Positions 1 through 9,068 are shown, counted from the first letter of the stretch. The stretch is DNA of 28,770 nt from Rosettibacter sp964572725 (GCA_964572725.1 CAZNFW010000036.1:1-28770); one strand, 5' to 3'. Notes: a model not told the origin generated them from the letters alone. A program made the numbers and translations.

Positions 1-193
1 ACATTTACTGGAATTTATAAAAGAAGAAACAACAGTTATTCCTCCAGAATCAATTAAGCTTGATTTGATTAAAAAATATCCGGAACTGCCAAACCCTGCT
101 ACTTATAATCTGGAAACGGATATAGATTTTCCTTTTAACGAAACTGTTCTGCCAATTGCAAAAAGAAAATTGATGAGATATTTAGCAGCATAG
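1..193 (+). CDS. 3' end of an unidentified protein (partial)
   Basis: An open frame enters from the left edge (first full codon at base 2) and stops at TAG 191-193, giving the last 63 residues of a protein. The visible part is proline-rich in the middle (TVIPPES, YPELPNP) and ends KRKLMRYLAA. I see no signal peptide, membrane segment or known motif, and I do not recognise the family. It is convergent with the alanine racemase gene, only 8 bases from that gene's stop, leaving no room for a terminator. The open frame, codon use like the neighbours and clean stop make it likely to be real, but the product cannot be named. Confidence 0.55.
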   Translation, partial: HLLEFIKEETTVIPPESIKLDLIKKYPELPNPATYNLETDIDFPFNETVLPIAKRKLMRYLAA

Positions 194-201
194 CTTTTTG
201 A

Positions 202-1353
202 TTATTCTATGTAGACTCTTGGGACACGTGTGTTTATATTAGTTAGTATCTCATAAGGAATTGTACCAGCCCATTCTGCCATTTCTTCAACGGTGATTTC
301 ACTATTCCCATCAGAACCAATTAATATTACTTCATCACCATTATAAGCACTGTCATTTTCAATATTAACTACAATTTGATCCATTGATATTGTACCAATA
401 ACCGGATATCTCTTCCCTCTAATTATTACTTCTGCTTTATGACTCATACTTCTCATATAACCATCACCATAACCAACTGGAACTGTTACAGAACGAACAT
501 TATGGTCTGTCTGCCATGTTGAACCATAACCTACAGGATGATTTGGTTTTATAACCTTAAAATAAACTACAATTGATTTCCAGGTTAATGCTGATTTTAC
601 ATCAACAGTTTTTTTAACTTCGTTGGAAGGATAAACTCCATAAAGCATAATCCCAGGGCGAACCATATCAAGATTTGCTTCTGGCATCTGAAGAATTGCA
701 CCTGAATTAGAAATGTGAAAGATTGGTTTTTCTGAGAAAATTTTTTCTGCATAGCAAATTACCTCCTGAAATCTTTCAAGCTGAAGTTTAGTATAGCTTA
801 AATCACTTTTTTCAGAATTTGCAAAATGTGAATAAATTCCTTCTATGATTACATTTTTTGTTTTAAATGCTGCATCCAGAAAATTTTTTGCATTATAATA
901 GTGCACGCCAATTCTTTCCATTCCAGTATCAATCTTTAAATGCACTTTAGCTTTTGTGTTCATTTTGCCGGCGATTTCGTTTATCTGATTTAATTTTTCA
1001 ATTGAAGAAGCAGTCATTGTTAAATTATGTTTCAAGAAAATTGGAATTTGATTTCCCCAGATTCCGCCAAGCACAAGTATAGGAAGTTTAATCCCATTTT
1101 CCCTCAATAAAATTCCTTCTTCAAGAACAGCAACTCCAATATAATCAGCATTAAGTTCCTGCATTAATTGAGCAATACGTACGAGTCCATGTCCATATGC
1201 ATTTGCTTTTAAGATTGGCATTATGCGTGCAGGTTTTACATGCTGTTTTATTTTATGGAAATTTTCTTTAAGTACTTTTAAATCAATAATTAATTGAGTT
1301 GGTCTTATAACATTATCTAAGCTTATTACGGGATAGTTGTTATAATTATTCAT
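202..1353 (-). CDS. alr: Alanine racemase
   Basis: PLP-dependent racemase that makes D-alanine for peptidoglycan in the cytoplasm. With the ATG start at 1353 the protein is 383 residues, the usual length for bacterial Alr. The PLP lysine is K49 in KANAYGHG, and the second catalytic base is Y276 in PVGYGSTW. Their spacing of 227 residues is close to that of well-studied alanine racemases. GYGDGY and the ISMDQ motif near the C-terminus are also present. The frame can be extended 6 bases to a TTG at 1359, but I prefer the ATG, which yields MNNYNNYP; neither has a strong ribosome binding site. It stands alone and is divergent from the YgjV-like gene at 1496, with a 142-base shared upstream region. 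MurF-Alr fusions occur in Bacteroidota, but this is the stand-alone form. Confidence 0.95.
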   Translation of the reverse strand: MNNYNNYPVISLDNVIRPTQLIIDLKVLKENFHKIKQHVKPARIMPILKANAYGHGLVRIAQLMQELNADYIGVAVLEEGILLRENGIKLPILVLGGIWGNQIPIFLKHNLTMTASSIEKLNQINEIAGKMNTKAKVHLKIDTGMERIGVHYYNAKNFLDAAFKTKNVIIEGIYSHFANSEKSDLSYTKLQLERFQEVICYAEKIFSEKPIFHISNSGAILQMPEANLDMVRPGIMLYGVYPSNEVKKTVDVKSALTWKSIVVYFKVIKPNHPVGYGSTWQTDHNVRSVTVPVGYGDGYMRSMSHKAEVIIRGKRYPVIGTISMDQIVVNIENDSAYNGDEVILIGSDGNSEITVEEMAEWAGTIPYEILTNINTRVPRVYIE

Positions 1354-1495
1354 CTGCAAAATTTATTTTTTTGTATTGCTAAAATAAGATTTTATTCAAG
1401 AATCGTTAATCATTTTTGTAAATTGAAATTAGTAAAAATATTTTATTGAATTTTATGATTATCAAATTATTAGATAAAGTAGTTAGGACTCAGAT

Positions 1496-2125
1496 ATGCA
1501 ATACAATATTAATTTAGTTGAAATAATTGGTTATCTCGCATCAATTCTTGTTGCAGTCTCATTGATGATGAGTTCAATTGTAAGACTGAGAATTATCAAT
1601 CTTGCTGGTTCATTAATTTTTACAATTTATGGAATAATTATTTCTGCTTATCCGGTTGCTCTTGTAAATGGATTTATTGCAATTGTTAATATTTATTATC
1701 TCATCGAAATTTTATCTGCCAAAGAATACTTCGATGTTCTTGAGGTTGAACCCAATTCAGAATATTTAAAATATTTTCTTTCGTTTCATCAAAAAGAAAT
1801 AAAAAAGTATGTTCCAAATTTTACCTTTCATGAAAATGAGAATACGAGAGTAATTTTTGTGCTTAGAAATTCTGTGCCTGCCGGACTTGTATGTGCAAAA
1901 AATATTGATGGTGACACAGTATTTGTAAATCTTGATTATGTTATTCCCGGTTATCGTGATTTCAAAATCGGTAGATATGTTTATCAGAAATTTTTTAAGG
2001 AAAACAATATTAGAAAAATTTTTACCTATCCTGGAAACAACACGCATAATAAGTATTTGAAAAAAATGGGATTTGTAAAAACAGTGTTTAACTCGAAAGA
2101 AGCTTTTTTACTTGAATTAAAATGA
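1496..2125 (+). CDS. YgjV-like membrane domain fused to an acetyltransferase-like domain
   Basis: A 209-residue protein in two parts. Residues 1-75 are hydrophobic, with about three helices (LVEIIGYLASILVAVSLMM; INLAGSLIFTIYGIIIS; ALVNGFIAIVNIYYLI). This resembles the small YgjV inner-membrane family, which has no established function. Residues about 80-209 are soluble. The order of strands and helices, the segment GYRDFKIGRYVYQKFF and the ending YLKKMGFVKT followed by a last strand suggest a GNAT acyltransferase fold, although the acetyl-CoA loop is not a clear match. AGGA lies about 10 bases before the ATG. The stop overlaps the next ATG by four bases (ATGA), so the pseudouridine synthase downstream is probably translationally coupled. 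The domain reading is inference; expression as one operon is likely. Confidence 0.7.
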   Translation: MQYNINLVEIIGYLASILVAVSLMMSSIVRLRIINLAGSLIFTIYGIIISAYPVALVNGFIAIVNIYYLIEILSAKEYFDVLEVEPNSEYLKYFLSFHQKEIKKYVPNFTFHENENTRVIFVLRNSVPAGLVCAKNIDGDTVFVNLDYVIPGYRDFKIGRYVYQKFFKENNIRKIFTYPGNNTHNKYLKKMGFVKTVFNSKEAFLLELK

Positions 2126-2811
2126 ACGAAATACATTTAAATATTTTATATGAAGATGATAATATTATTGCAGTTAATAAACCTGAAGGTATTTCTTCGA
2201 TTAGAGAAAATGATAAATCAGCAGTAACTGTTCATTCAATTTTGCAAAAAGAGTATGATGAAAAATTGTTTATTGTTCATCGTCTTGATAAAGATGTGAG
2301 CGGCGTTTTATTATTTGCTAAGAATTCTTCTGCACATAAATTTTTGAATAAGCAATTTGAAAACCATTTGATTCAAAAAAAATATATAGCTCTCGTTCAT
2401 GGAATTATAAGAGAAGATTCTGGATTAATAAATAAAAAGATTCGACAGTTTGGTTCTGGCAGAATGGGAGTTGACGAAATAAAAGGGAAAAAAAGCACAA
2501 CAAAATTTGATGTGCTCGAAAGATTTAATTCATTTACACTTTTGAAATTAACTCCAGAAACAGGAAGACGTCATCAATTAAGAGTTCATCTTTATAGTAT
2601 TGGTCATCCTATTGTTGGTGATTTACATTATGGTGAAAAATCATTACAAAAAAATTTTTCTCGATTAATGCTTCATGCAGAAGAAATTGAATTTTTTATT
2701 GATAACGAAAATAAGATTAAAGTAAAATCTCCTCTTCCTGAATCTTTTCTAAATGTAATAAGCGAGATTAGAAATTATTTCGTAAATGAAAATTACAATA
2801 ATGAATCATAA
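2122..2811 (+). CDS. RluA-family pseudouridine synthase
   Basis: Isomerises uridine to pseudouridine in rRNA or tRNA. The 229-residue protein has the RluA-family motif HRLDKDVSG at residues 53-61, with D56 as the catalytic aspartate. It also has the C-terminal family blocks GRRHQLRVHL and GHPIVGDLHYG. There is no N-terminal S4 RNA-binding domain, so it belongs with short forms such as RluA, TruC or RluE-like enzymes rather than RluC or RluD. The exact target base cannot be read from the sequence. Its start overlaps the previous stop by four bases. A second RNA-modification gene lies one gene downstream, suggesting a small translation-related cluster. Confidence 0.92.
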   Translation: MNEIHLNILYEDDNIIAVNKPEGISSIRENDKSAVTVHSILQKEYDEKLFIVHRLDKDVSGVLLFAKNSSAHKFLNKQFENHLIQKKYIALVHGIIREDSGLINKKIRQFGSGRMGVDEIKGKKSTTKFDVLERFNSFTLLKLTPETGRRHQLRVHLYSIGHPIVGDLHYGEKSLQKNFSRLMLHAEEIEFFIDNENKIKVKSPLPESFLNVISEIRNYFVNENYNNES

Positions 2812-2896
2812 TACAGGTTTGTTAGTACTGAATAATTTGTCTCATTAACCTCGCTAAATATGAGAATTTTAATTGGTTAGAAAATTTATCAGCTTA

Positions 2897-2901
2897 AAGG
2901 A
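2897..2901 (+). promoter_or_regulatory. Ribosome binding site deciding the start at 2909
   Basis: AAGGA with a 7-base spacer to ATG 2909. The upstream TTG at 2873 has no comparable site, so the shorter protein is preferred. Confidence 0.6.
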
Positions 2902-2908
2902 AATTAAC

Positions 2909-3316
2909 ATGAAAGAAAAAGAAATTACAACTAACTGGATAGAAAAAATTAGAAAAGAATTAAAAATTTTTCCGGAAGATTTTAATTTATCAAAAGAAAA
3001 TAAAATTTTAGAACTGCCCGGTAAAAATTTGTTTCTTCCACCTCCGCTTTTTGACAGCTATGAAATAATAGATAATGAAGGAAATATCGTTTTTCACTTA
3101 AAAAATTATTATGAAGCGAAATATATCATTTATGCAAATAGAAATAAGCCATCAAAAATTCTTATTCCGAAAAACGAAGAAGAGATTAAAACAGCAGTTA
3201 AGTCATACGAAGATTATCTGGATAACATTTTAAGAAATATTGAAAACGATTGTAAAGAAAATTTTTCTGAAGTATCATCTCAAGTATTCAAATCATTAAA
3301 TCTGATGAGGCTTTAA
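2909..3316 (+). CDS. Hypothetical protein preceding an rRNA methyltransferase
   Basis: A 135-residue soluble protein of unknown function. I do not recognise the family. It is rich in Lys, Glu, Asn and Ile, has no signal peptide or membrane helix, and contains a short proline run (LPPPLFDSYE). A helical C-terminal half (EEEIKTAVKSYEDYLDNILR) follows. The frame can be read from a TTG at 2873, but AAGGA at 2897-2901 lies 7 bases before the ATG at 2909, so I place the start there. The stop is 2 bases before the ATG of the methyltransferase gene, which argues for co-translation and perhaps a role beside that enzyme. That link rests on position only. Confidence 0.65.
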   Translation: MKEKEITTNWIEKIRKELKIFPEDFNLSKENKILELPGKNLFLPPPLFDSYEIIDNEGNIVFHLKNYYEAKYIIYANRNKPSKILIPKNEEEIKTAVKSYEDYLDNILRNIENDCKENFSEVSSQVFKSLNLMRL

Positions 3317-3318
3317 AA

Positions 3319-4746
3319 ATGATTTTGCTTAGTGATAATATTTCAAATTATATTAAAAAAATTTTTGGCGAAGAATATTTTCAAAAGTATAAAGAGTTCT
3401 ATGACAGCAGTTATAAAAGTTGTATACGATTTTCCAGAAAAGTCAATCCAGATTTACTTATAAAAAATTTGAGAGATTATGGAATTGAGTTAAAGAAAAT
3501 AGAATCATTAGAAAATTCGTATCAGGTTGTTGAAGGAGAAGATTTAATAGGAAAAACTATTTATTACATACTTGGTCACTATTACATTCAAAGTCTTTCT
3601 TCAATGATTCCTGCACTCGTTTTAAATCCTTCTGAAAGTGATAAAGTGCTTGATTTGTGTGCGGCTCCGGGTTCCAAAACAACTCAGCTTTCAGATATGA
3701 TGAACAATAAGGGTACATTAATTGCAAATGATATTTCACTGGATAGATTAAAAGTATTAATGTTTAATCTGGATAAAATGAATATTCTTAACACAGGTGT
3801 TCTAAATAAAAAAGGAGAATTCTTAAGTAAATATTTTGATAATTACTTTGATAAAATTCTTGTTGATGCACCATGCAGTGCACTTGGAATTGTTCAAAAG
3901 CGAGGAGAAGTAAGTAATTGGTGGAACATTAATAAAATCGGAAGTATTGCAGAAGTTCAATATAAATTGCTCTTAAGTGCAATTAAAATGCTGAAGACAA
4001 GAGGCACTCTTGTATATTCAACTTGTACTTTAACACTTGAAGAAAACGAGATGGTTTTAAATAAAATATTAAAAAAGTATCCTGTGGAATTAGAAGAAAT
4101 AAATCTATCTTTTAAAAGTCATCCTGCTTTTACCAAATATGAAAACGAAGAACTTAATAATTCATTGTCAAAAGCAAGGAGAATTCTTCCATGGGAAGTA
4201 AATTCCGAAGGATTTTTTGTTGCTAAGCTTAAAAAGGTAGATGAAGTAAAAAATAATCTGGAAAAAGCTCCACGAACAGATAAAACAGAACTTTGCAGTT
4301 TTTCTAACAAGAAAGTTAAAGATTTTTTACTTAGAGTTTCTGATTACTACGGAATTGAAAAAAGTGTTTTTGAAAATTATAAATACATTGTAAGAAGTAA
4401 GGACTTATATTTTGTTAATGAAGATTGGGATTCAATTAATTCGGGGATGTTTAATCGAATAGGCTCAAAATTTGGCTCGATTGATAAAAACAAAATTGTA
4501 CAGATTCATACAATTGCTGCGCAAATTTTAGGAAATTATTTTAATCAAAATATTGTAGAACTTGAAGATAAAAAAGAACTTGAAGTGTATCTGAAGGGCG
4601 GAACTATAAAGAAAAATTTTGGAAACGAAGGACAAAAAATTGTGAAATACAATAATCAAATACTTGGCACTGCTGTTTTATCCAGCGAAGGATTGAAAAG
4701 TCAATTCCCAAGAGCTTTAAGAACTCAGGAGATTGTTATTGCTTAA
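3319..4746 (+). CDS. RsmB/RsmF-type 16S rRNA (cytosine-C5) methyltransferase
   Basis: SAM-dependent NOL1/NOP2/Sun-family enzyme that methylates C5 of a cytosine in rRNA. In the 475-residue protein, the SAM-binding motif I is LDLCAAPGSKTTQLS at 111-125. The two conserved cysteines are C186 in DAPC (motif IV) and C236 in YSTCT (motif VI); in this family the motif VI cysteine attacks C6 and the motif IV cysteine aids release. Residues about 330-475 form a C-terminal extension (IVQIHTIAAQILGNYF, LKGGTIK, FPRALRTQEI) like the PUA-like tail of RsmF/YebU. No NusB-like N-terminal domain is present, so RsmF-like is a better reading than RsmB. The target position (C1407 or another) cannot be fixed here. 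It closes the 1496-4746 run. Confidence 0.9.
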   Translation: MILLSDNISNYIKKIFGEEYFQKYKEFYDSSYKSCIRFSRKVNPDLLIKNLRDYGIELKKIESLENSYQVVEGEDLIGKTIYYILGHYYIQSLSSMIPALVLNPSESDKVLDLCAAPGSKTTQLSDMMNNKGTLIANDISLDRLKVLMFNLDKMNILNTGVLNKKGEFLSKYFDNYFDKILVDAPCSALGIVQKRGEVSNWWNINKIGSIAEVQYKLLLSAIKMLKTRGTLVYSTCTLTLEENEMVLNKILKKYPVELEEINLSFKSHPAFTKYENEELNNSLSKARRILPWEVNSEGFFVAKLKKVDEVKNNLEKAPRTDKTELCSFSNKKVKDFLLRVSDYYGIEKSVFENYKYIVRSKDLYFVNEDWDSINSGMFNRIGSKFGSIDKNKIVQIHTIAAQILGNYFNQNIVELEDKKELEVYLKGGTIKKNFGNEGQKIVKYNNQILGTAVLSSEGLKSQFPRALRTQEIVIA

Positions 4747-4993
4747 ATATTATAAACAAATTCTTTTTATGAAATTACGGTTCTTAAAATAAATAATGTG
4801 TCTTTAAAGACAAGCAAAAAAATTTTCAAAGTTGACATGCTTTCACTCGCCTATCTGTTTGAGATATTTTATTGAAAAATTACTTTGTAGTTCGATTCAG
4901 TTATATTTTTCTTGATTTATAGGAGTGAAAAATTATTCTTATGATTTGAGGCGACAAAATATTTATCTTAGCATTTGAAAATAAAAGGTCATT
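4747..4993. other. Intergenic region with a 14-bp palindrome
   Basis: At 247 bases this is the longest gap in the window. It holds a perfect palindrome TGTCTTTAAAGACA at 4799-4812 and a TTGACA at 4832-4837 without a convincing -10 box at normal spacing. No reading frame or RNA gene was seen. It presumably carries the 3' end of the methyltransferase transcript and the promoter of the DUF4159 gene. AAAGG precedes the ATG at 4994. Confidence 0.4.
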
Positions 4994-5647
4994 ATGAAAC
5001 GACTCGTATTTATTATCTTAATTTTTATAAACACATTATTTGCACAAAATCAAATTGGATTTAAGATAGCAAGATTAAAATATAACGGCGGTGGTGATTG
5101 GTATAATGACCCATCAGCAGAAGTAAATCTTTTGAAATTTATTGCTGAGAATACAAATATTAAAACAAATCCAGTTTATGAATTTGTCGACTTAACAAGC
5201 GGCAATATTTTTGCTTACCCATTTTTGTTTATGACAGGTCATGGCAACATTGTTTTTTCAGATATGGAAGCAAAAAAACTTAGAACTTATCTTGAAAATG
5301 GAGGGTTTCTTTATGTTGATGATGATTATGGTCTTGATAAAGCATTCCGAAGAGAAATAAAAAAGGTTTTTCCCGATAGAGATTTAGTAGAACTTCCTTT
5401 TAATCATGGAATTTATCATTGTCTATATGATTTCAATTATGGTCCGCCAAAAACTCATGAGCATGATAACAAACCGCCACAAGGATTTGGAATTTTTGTA
5501 AATGGAAGATTATGTGTTTACTATACTTATGAAAGCAATCCAAGTGATGGATGGGCAGACCCTGAAGTTCACAACGACCCGCAGGAAAAACGATTAGAAG
5601 CATTAAAATTTGGAGCTAACATTGTTGTATGGGCATTAATGAATTAA
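4994..5647 (+). CDS. Secreted DUF4159 protein
   Basis: A 217-residue protein with a signal peptide at residues 1-17 (MKRLVFIILIFINTLFA, cleavage before QNQ), so it is exported. The rest matches the DUF4159 pattern end to end: GGDWYNDPS at 33-41, MTGHGN at 80-85, ENGGFLYVDDDYG at 101-113, conserved histidines in NHGIYH and THEHD, and DPEVHNDPQEKR near the C-terminus. The fold is thought to resemble a glutamine-amidotransferase/flavodoxin-like sheet, but no activity is established. DUF4159 genes usually travel with MoxR, BatA-like and long membrane-anchored proteins. Here only the long partner, 12 bases downstream, is present. Family call is firm; function is unknown. Confidence 0.85.
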   Translation: MKRLVFIILIFINTLFAQNQIGFKIARLKYNGGGDWYNDPSAEVNLLKFIAENTNIKTNPVYEFVDLTSGNIFAYPFLFMTGHGNIVFSDMEAKKLRTYLENGGFLYVDDDYGLDKAFRREIKKVFPDRDLVELPFNHGIYHCLYDFNYGPPKTHEHDNKPPQGFGIFVNGRLCVYYTYESNPSDGWADPEVHNDPQEKRLEALKFGANIVVWALMN

Positions 5648-5659
5648 AAAATAATTAAT

Positions 5660-8600
5660 ATGAAATCCAACAGAGATGAAATAAAATATAGATTGAAAAA
5701 ATTCCTAATTCTCGAAAAGAGAAAAGATGAATTAAATCTTTTTCTTACACTGATTTCTTTTTTATCTATTCTTTTTTTGTTGATTGTTGTAATGGAAGTT
5801 GCTAAAAATTTTAATTCATCAGTAAGAACATTTTTATTTTATTTTTTTGCTGCATCATTTTTATTCTCTTTTTTAATATTCCTTTTCTCTTTTATAAAAA
5901 ATTTCATATCAATCAAAAGAATAAATTATTCAGAGGTAGCAAGAAGAATTGGAAATTATTTTGAGAATGTTAAAGACGAACTTGTAAATGCAATTCAGCT
6001 TATAGAAGAAAAAAATAATAATTACTCAGAACAATTAATTAATGCTGCATTTAATAAAGTTTATCAAAAAACGAAAGAACTAAATTTTAATTCTGTTGTT
6101 GATTTTACATCTACAAAAAAATTACTTAGAGGAGCTTTTGCTATAATTCTTGTTACGCTGCTATCTTCTTTTTTAGTCCCCCAGTTTAATTCTGCAGTTT
6201 ATCGTTTGATAAATCATAATAAAAATTTTACTCCACCACCAGAATTTTATTTTGAAATATCACCAAAGAATAAAGAAGTTACAAAAGGAGAAAGTCTTAC
6301 AATAAATATTAAAGTTATTGGTAAACAATTAAAAGAAATACAGCTGGCATTGAAATTAGAAGATGAAACTGAATTTACTAATAAAAAATTGTTGCTTGAT
6401 TCTGCAAACAGCACAAAATATGAAATTCCAATTGTAAAAAATTCTTTTGAATACTACGCATTCTCGGCTGGGATTAAAAGTGATATATACAAAATTGTTG
6501 CAATTAATAGACCATTAATCAAAAGTATGGAATTAACAATAATCCCGCCAGCTTATTCAAAAATTCCTGCTGTAATACAAAAAGATAATGGAAATGTATC
6601 TGCTTTAAAAGGAAGCAAAATTAAACTGGCAATAAATTCTTCACAAAATTTATCGAAAGCTGAAATTGTGTTTGATGATTCAACTGTAAAGCAAATGTCA
6701 GTTAAGGATAATGATGCATTTATTGAATTCAATGTCTGGAAAGATTCTCAATACAAAATTATGATTTATGATGAAAAAGGAATTTCGAACAGTAATCCAA
6801 TCGTTTACTCAATTAAAATAACTAATGATGAACCGCCGTGGATTGAAATGATTTCTCCAGAAGATAATCTTAAAACTAACAGCGATAAAATTTCTCTTGT
6901 GTCGAGAATTAAAGATGATTATGGACTTACAAAATTGAATCTTAATTATCGAATCTCTTTTTCAAAATACAGGAAGCCGGAAGAAAATTATTCTGCTGTT
7001 GCAATTCCAATTAATAAAGATAAAAAAGAAGATGAAATTTATTACACATGGGATTTAACACCGCTTGTATTGACAGAAGGAGATGTTGTTTCTTACTATC
7101 TGGAAATTTTTGACAATGATAATGTAAGCGGACCAAAATCTGCACGAACAAAAATATTGACAATTCAAATTCCTTCGATAGATGAATTATTTGCTGAAGC
7201 TGAACGCTCGCAGCAAAATTCAGTTGATGAATTAAACAAAACACTTAAAGAAGCTGAGCAGCTAAAAGAAGAAATGCAAAAAATTACAAGCGACTTGAAG
7301 CAGAACAAAAAAGATATTACATGGGAAGAAAAAGAAAGAATTGAGAAGACAGCAGAAAAGTTTAAAAACTTAATGCAGAAAGCCGAGGAAATTTCTCAAA
7401 AACTTGCTGATATGCAGAATAATCTTATGCAAAACAATTTACTTTCTGAAGAAACATTGCAAAAGTATAATGAACTTCAAAAAATTCTTGATGAGATGAC
7501 AAGCGATGAACTAAAAGAGGCTTTTAAGAAACTTCAGGAAACTTTACAAAGCATGATGAGAGATAATGTGCAAATTTCTTTGGAAGAGCTGAAAGCAAAT
7601 GAAGAATATTTTAGAAAGAGTATTGAAAGAACTATTAATTTATTAAAGAGAATTCAGGTTGAACAAAAAATTGATGAATTGCTGAAACGCACTGAAGATT
7701 TAGCAAAAGAAATAGAAGAGCTGAAAAACAAAACAGAAAAAAGCAATTTATCGAATGAAACGGCAAGAGATGAATTATCAAAACGACAGGAAAACATAAC
7801 TGACAAATTGAATAATCTTGAAGAAGAAATAAAAAAACTGAAAGAAAAAATGGAAGAACTCAAAGATATTCCGCTTGAGCAGTTACAGAAGGCGATGGAA
7901 AAATTTGATGAACAGAATAATCAGGAATTATCTAAAGATGCAATGAAAGAACTGCAACTAATGCAAAAGATGAAAGCAATGGAAAATCAAAATCAGCTTT
8001 CTTCTAATATGTCAATTATGAAAAATGAATTTAAAAATTTACAGTCTGCAATGCAGCAAATGAATCAATTAAAAACTTATTATGAAATGATGAAAATACT
8101 TGATGATTTATTAACACTTTCTGACATGCAAGAAAATTTGAGAAATGAAACTTCAAAGCTGAATTATAATTCATCTGAGTTTATGAAAAATACAAGGAGA
8201 CAAAGTGAGCTTCAGAATAATTTGAATAAAATTCTCAATAAAATGACGGAACTTTCTCAAAAAACCTTTGCAATTACACCTGAAATGGGAAGGGCACTTG
8301 GCAAATCATTTTCAGAAATGCAAAAATCTATTGGTGCACTACAAAATAAAAATGGTGCAGTTGCTTCTCAATATCAGAGCAGAGCTATGGAATTTTTGAA
8401 TGAAGCAGCAAGTTTGTTAAAAGGCGGAATGGAACAGATGATGAATGGCGGACAAGGCGGAGGAATGATGTCGCTGTTTCAACAATTGCAGCAAATAACT
8501 CAACAACAGATGAACATAAATCAATTAACCCAAATGCTCAATCAAGGAAAACTGACACAGGAAATGATGTCAAAATTGCAAAGACTCGCAGCTGAACAGG

Positions 8601-9007
8601 AAATGGTAAGAAAATCATTAGAACAATTAAATAAAGAAGCTCAGGAATCAGGAAAGTCTAAGAGTTTTGCGGCAAATCTTCAAAAAATACTTGATGAAAT
8701 GAACGAGGTTGTAACAAATTTAGAAACAGAAAAAATTAATGATGAACTCGTGAAACAGCAGGAAAGAATTTTATCACGACTGCTCGATGCACAGAAATCA
8801 ATAAATGAAAGGGATTATGAAAAGGAAAGAAAATCAACATCAGGTAAAAATGTTAACAGAAATTCACCGCCAGATTTAATTTTGTCAAATGAAGAAAGAA
8901 AGAATAAAATTCGTGATGAATTACAAAAAGCAATGAATGAAGGCTACAAAAAAGATTATGAAGATTTAATTAGAAAATATTTTGAAGCACTCGAAAAAGA
9001 AAAATAG
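5660..9007 (+). CDS. Large membrane-anchored coiled-coil protein, DUF4175-like
   Basis: A protein of 1115 residues. Two hydrophobic helices lie at about 22-46 and 53-83 and a third at about 152-172, so the bulk should sit on one side of the inner membrane, probably the periplasm. Residues 190-500 look beta-rich, with Ig-like stretches (NDEPPWIEMISPEDNLKT). Residues 510-760 are charged coiled coil. Residues 760-1000 are rich in Met and Gln with a glycine patch (GGQGGGMM). The C-terminus contains RILSRLLDAQKSINERDYEKER and a Tyr/Leu-rich tail, typical of DUF4175-like proteins found next to DUF4159 and MoxR genes. It follows the DUF4159 gene by 12 bases, so the two are likely one operon. No enzymatic motif was found; a structural or scaffold role is inference. 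Confidence 0.75.
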   Translation: MKSNRDEIKYRLKKFLILEKRKDELNLFLTLISFLSILFLLIVVMEVAKNFNSSVRTFLFYFFAASFLFSFLIFLFSFIKNFISIKRINYSEVARRIGNYFENVKDELVNAIQLIEEKNNNYSEQLINAAFNKVYQKTKELNFNSVVDFTSTKKLLRGAFAIILVTLLSSFLVPQFNSAVYRLINHNKNFTPPPEFYFEISPKNKEVTKGESLTINIKVIGKQLKEIQLALKLEDETEFTNKKLLLDSANSTKYEIPIVKNSFEYYAFSAGIKSDIYKIVAINRPLIKSMELTIIPPAYSKIPAVIQKDNGNVSALKGSKIKLAINSSQNLSKAEIVFDDSTVKQMSVKDNDAFIEFNVWKDSQYKIMIYDEKGISNSNPIVYSIKITNDEPPWIEMISPEDNLKTNSDKISLVSRIKDDYGLTKLNLNYRISFSKYRKPEENYSAVAIPINKDKKEDEIYYTWDLTPLVLTEGDVVSYYLEIFDNDNVSGPKSARTKILTIQIPSIDELFAEAERSQQNSVDELNKTLKEAEQLKEEMQKITSDLKQNKKDITWEEKERIEKTAEKFKNLMQKAEEISQKLADMQNNLMQNNLLSEETLQKYNELQKILDEMTSDELKEAFKKLQETLQSMMRDNVQISLEELKANEEYFRKSIERTINLLKRIQVEQKIDELLKRTEDLAKEIEELKNKTEKSNLSNETARDELSKRQENITDKLNNLEEEIKKLKEKMEELKDIPLEQLQKAMEKFDEQNNQELSKDAMKELQLMQKMKAMENQNQLSSNMSIMKNEFKNLQSAMQQMNQLKTYYEMMKILDDLLTLSDMQENLRNETSKLNYNSSEFMKNTRRQSELQNNLNKILNKMTELSQKTFAITPEMGRALGKSFSEMQKSIGALQNKNGAVASQYQSRAMEFLNEAASLLKGGMEQMMNGGQGGGMMSLFQQLQQITQQQMNINQLTQMLNQGKLTQEMMSKLQRLAAEQEMVRKSLEQLNKEAQESGKSKSFAANLQKILDEMNEVVTNLETEKINDELVKQQERILSRLLDAQKSINERDYEKERKSTSGKNVNRNSPPDLILSNEERKNKIRDELQKAMNEGYKKDYEDLIRKYFEALEKEK

Positions 9008-9009
9008 GA

Positions 9010-9054
9010 GGATGTCTAAAAAGAGTTTTAAATAATCTTACTTTTTAGACAACC
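9010..9054. terminator. Hairpin between convergent genes (copy 1 of a repeated element)
   Basis: Arms GTCTAAAAAG (9014-9023) and CTTTTTAGAC (9041-9050) are perfect inverted repeats around a 17-base loop. They extend by a T-A pair and, after one mismatch, by GG/CC. A T-run follows on the plus side (CCCCCTTTTT), and a T-rich stretch follows when read on the minus side. It lies between the stop at 9007 and the minus-strand stop at 9069, so it can terminate both transcripts. The same arms recur at 22463-22516. Confidence 0.7.
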
Positions 9055-9068
9055 CCCTTTTTATAAAA

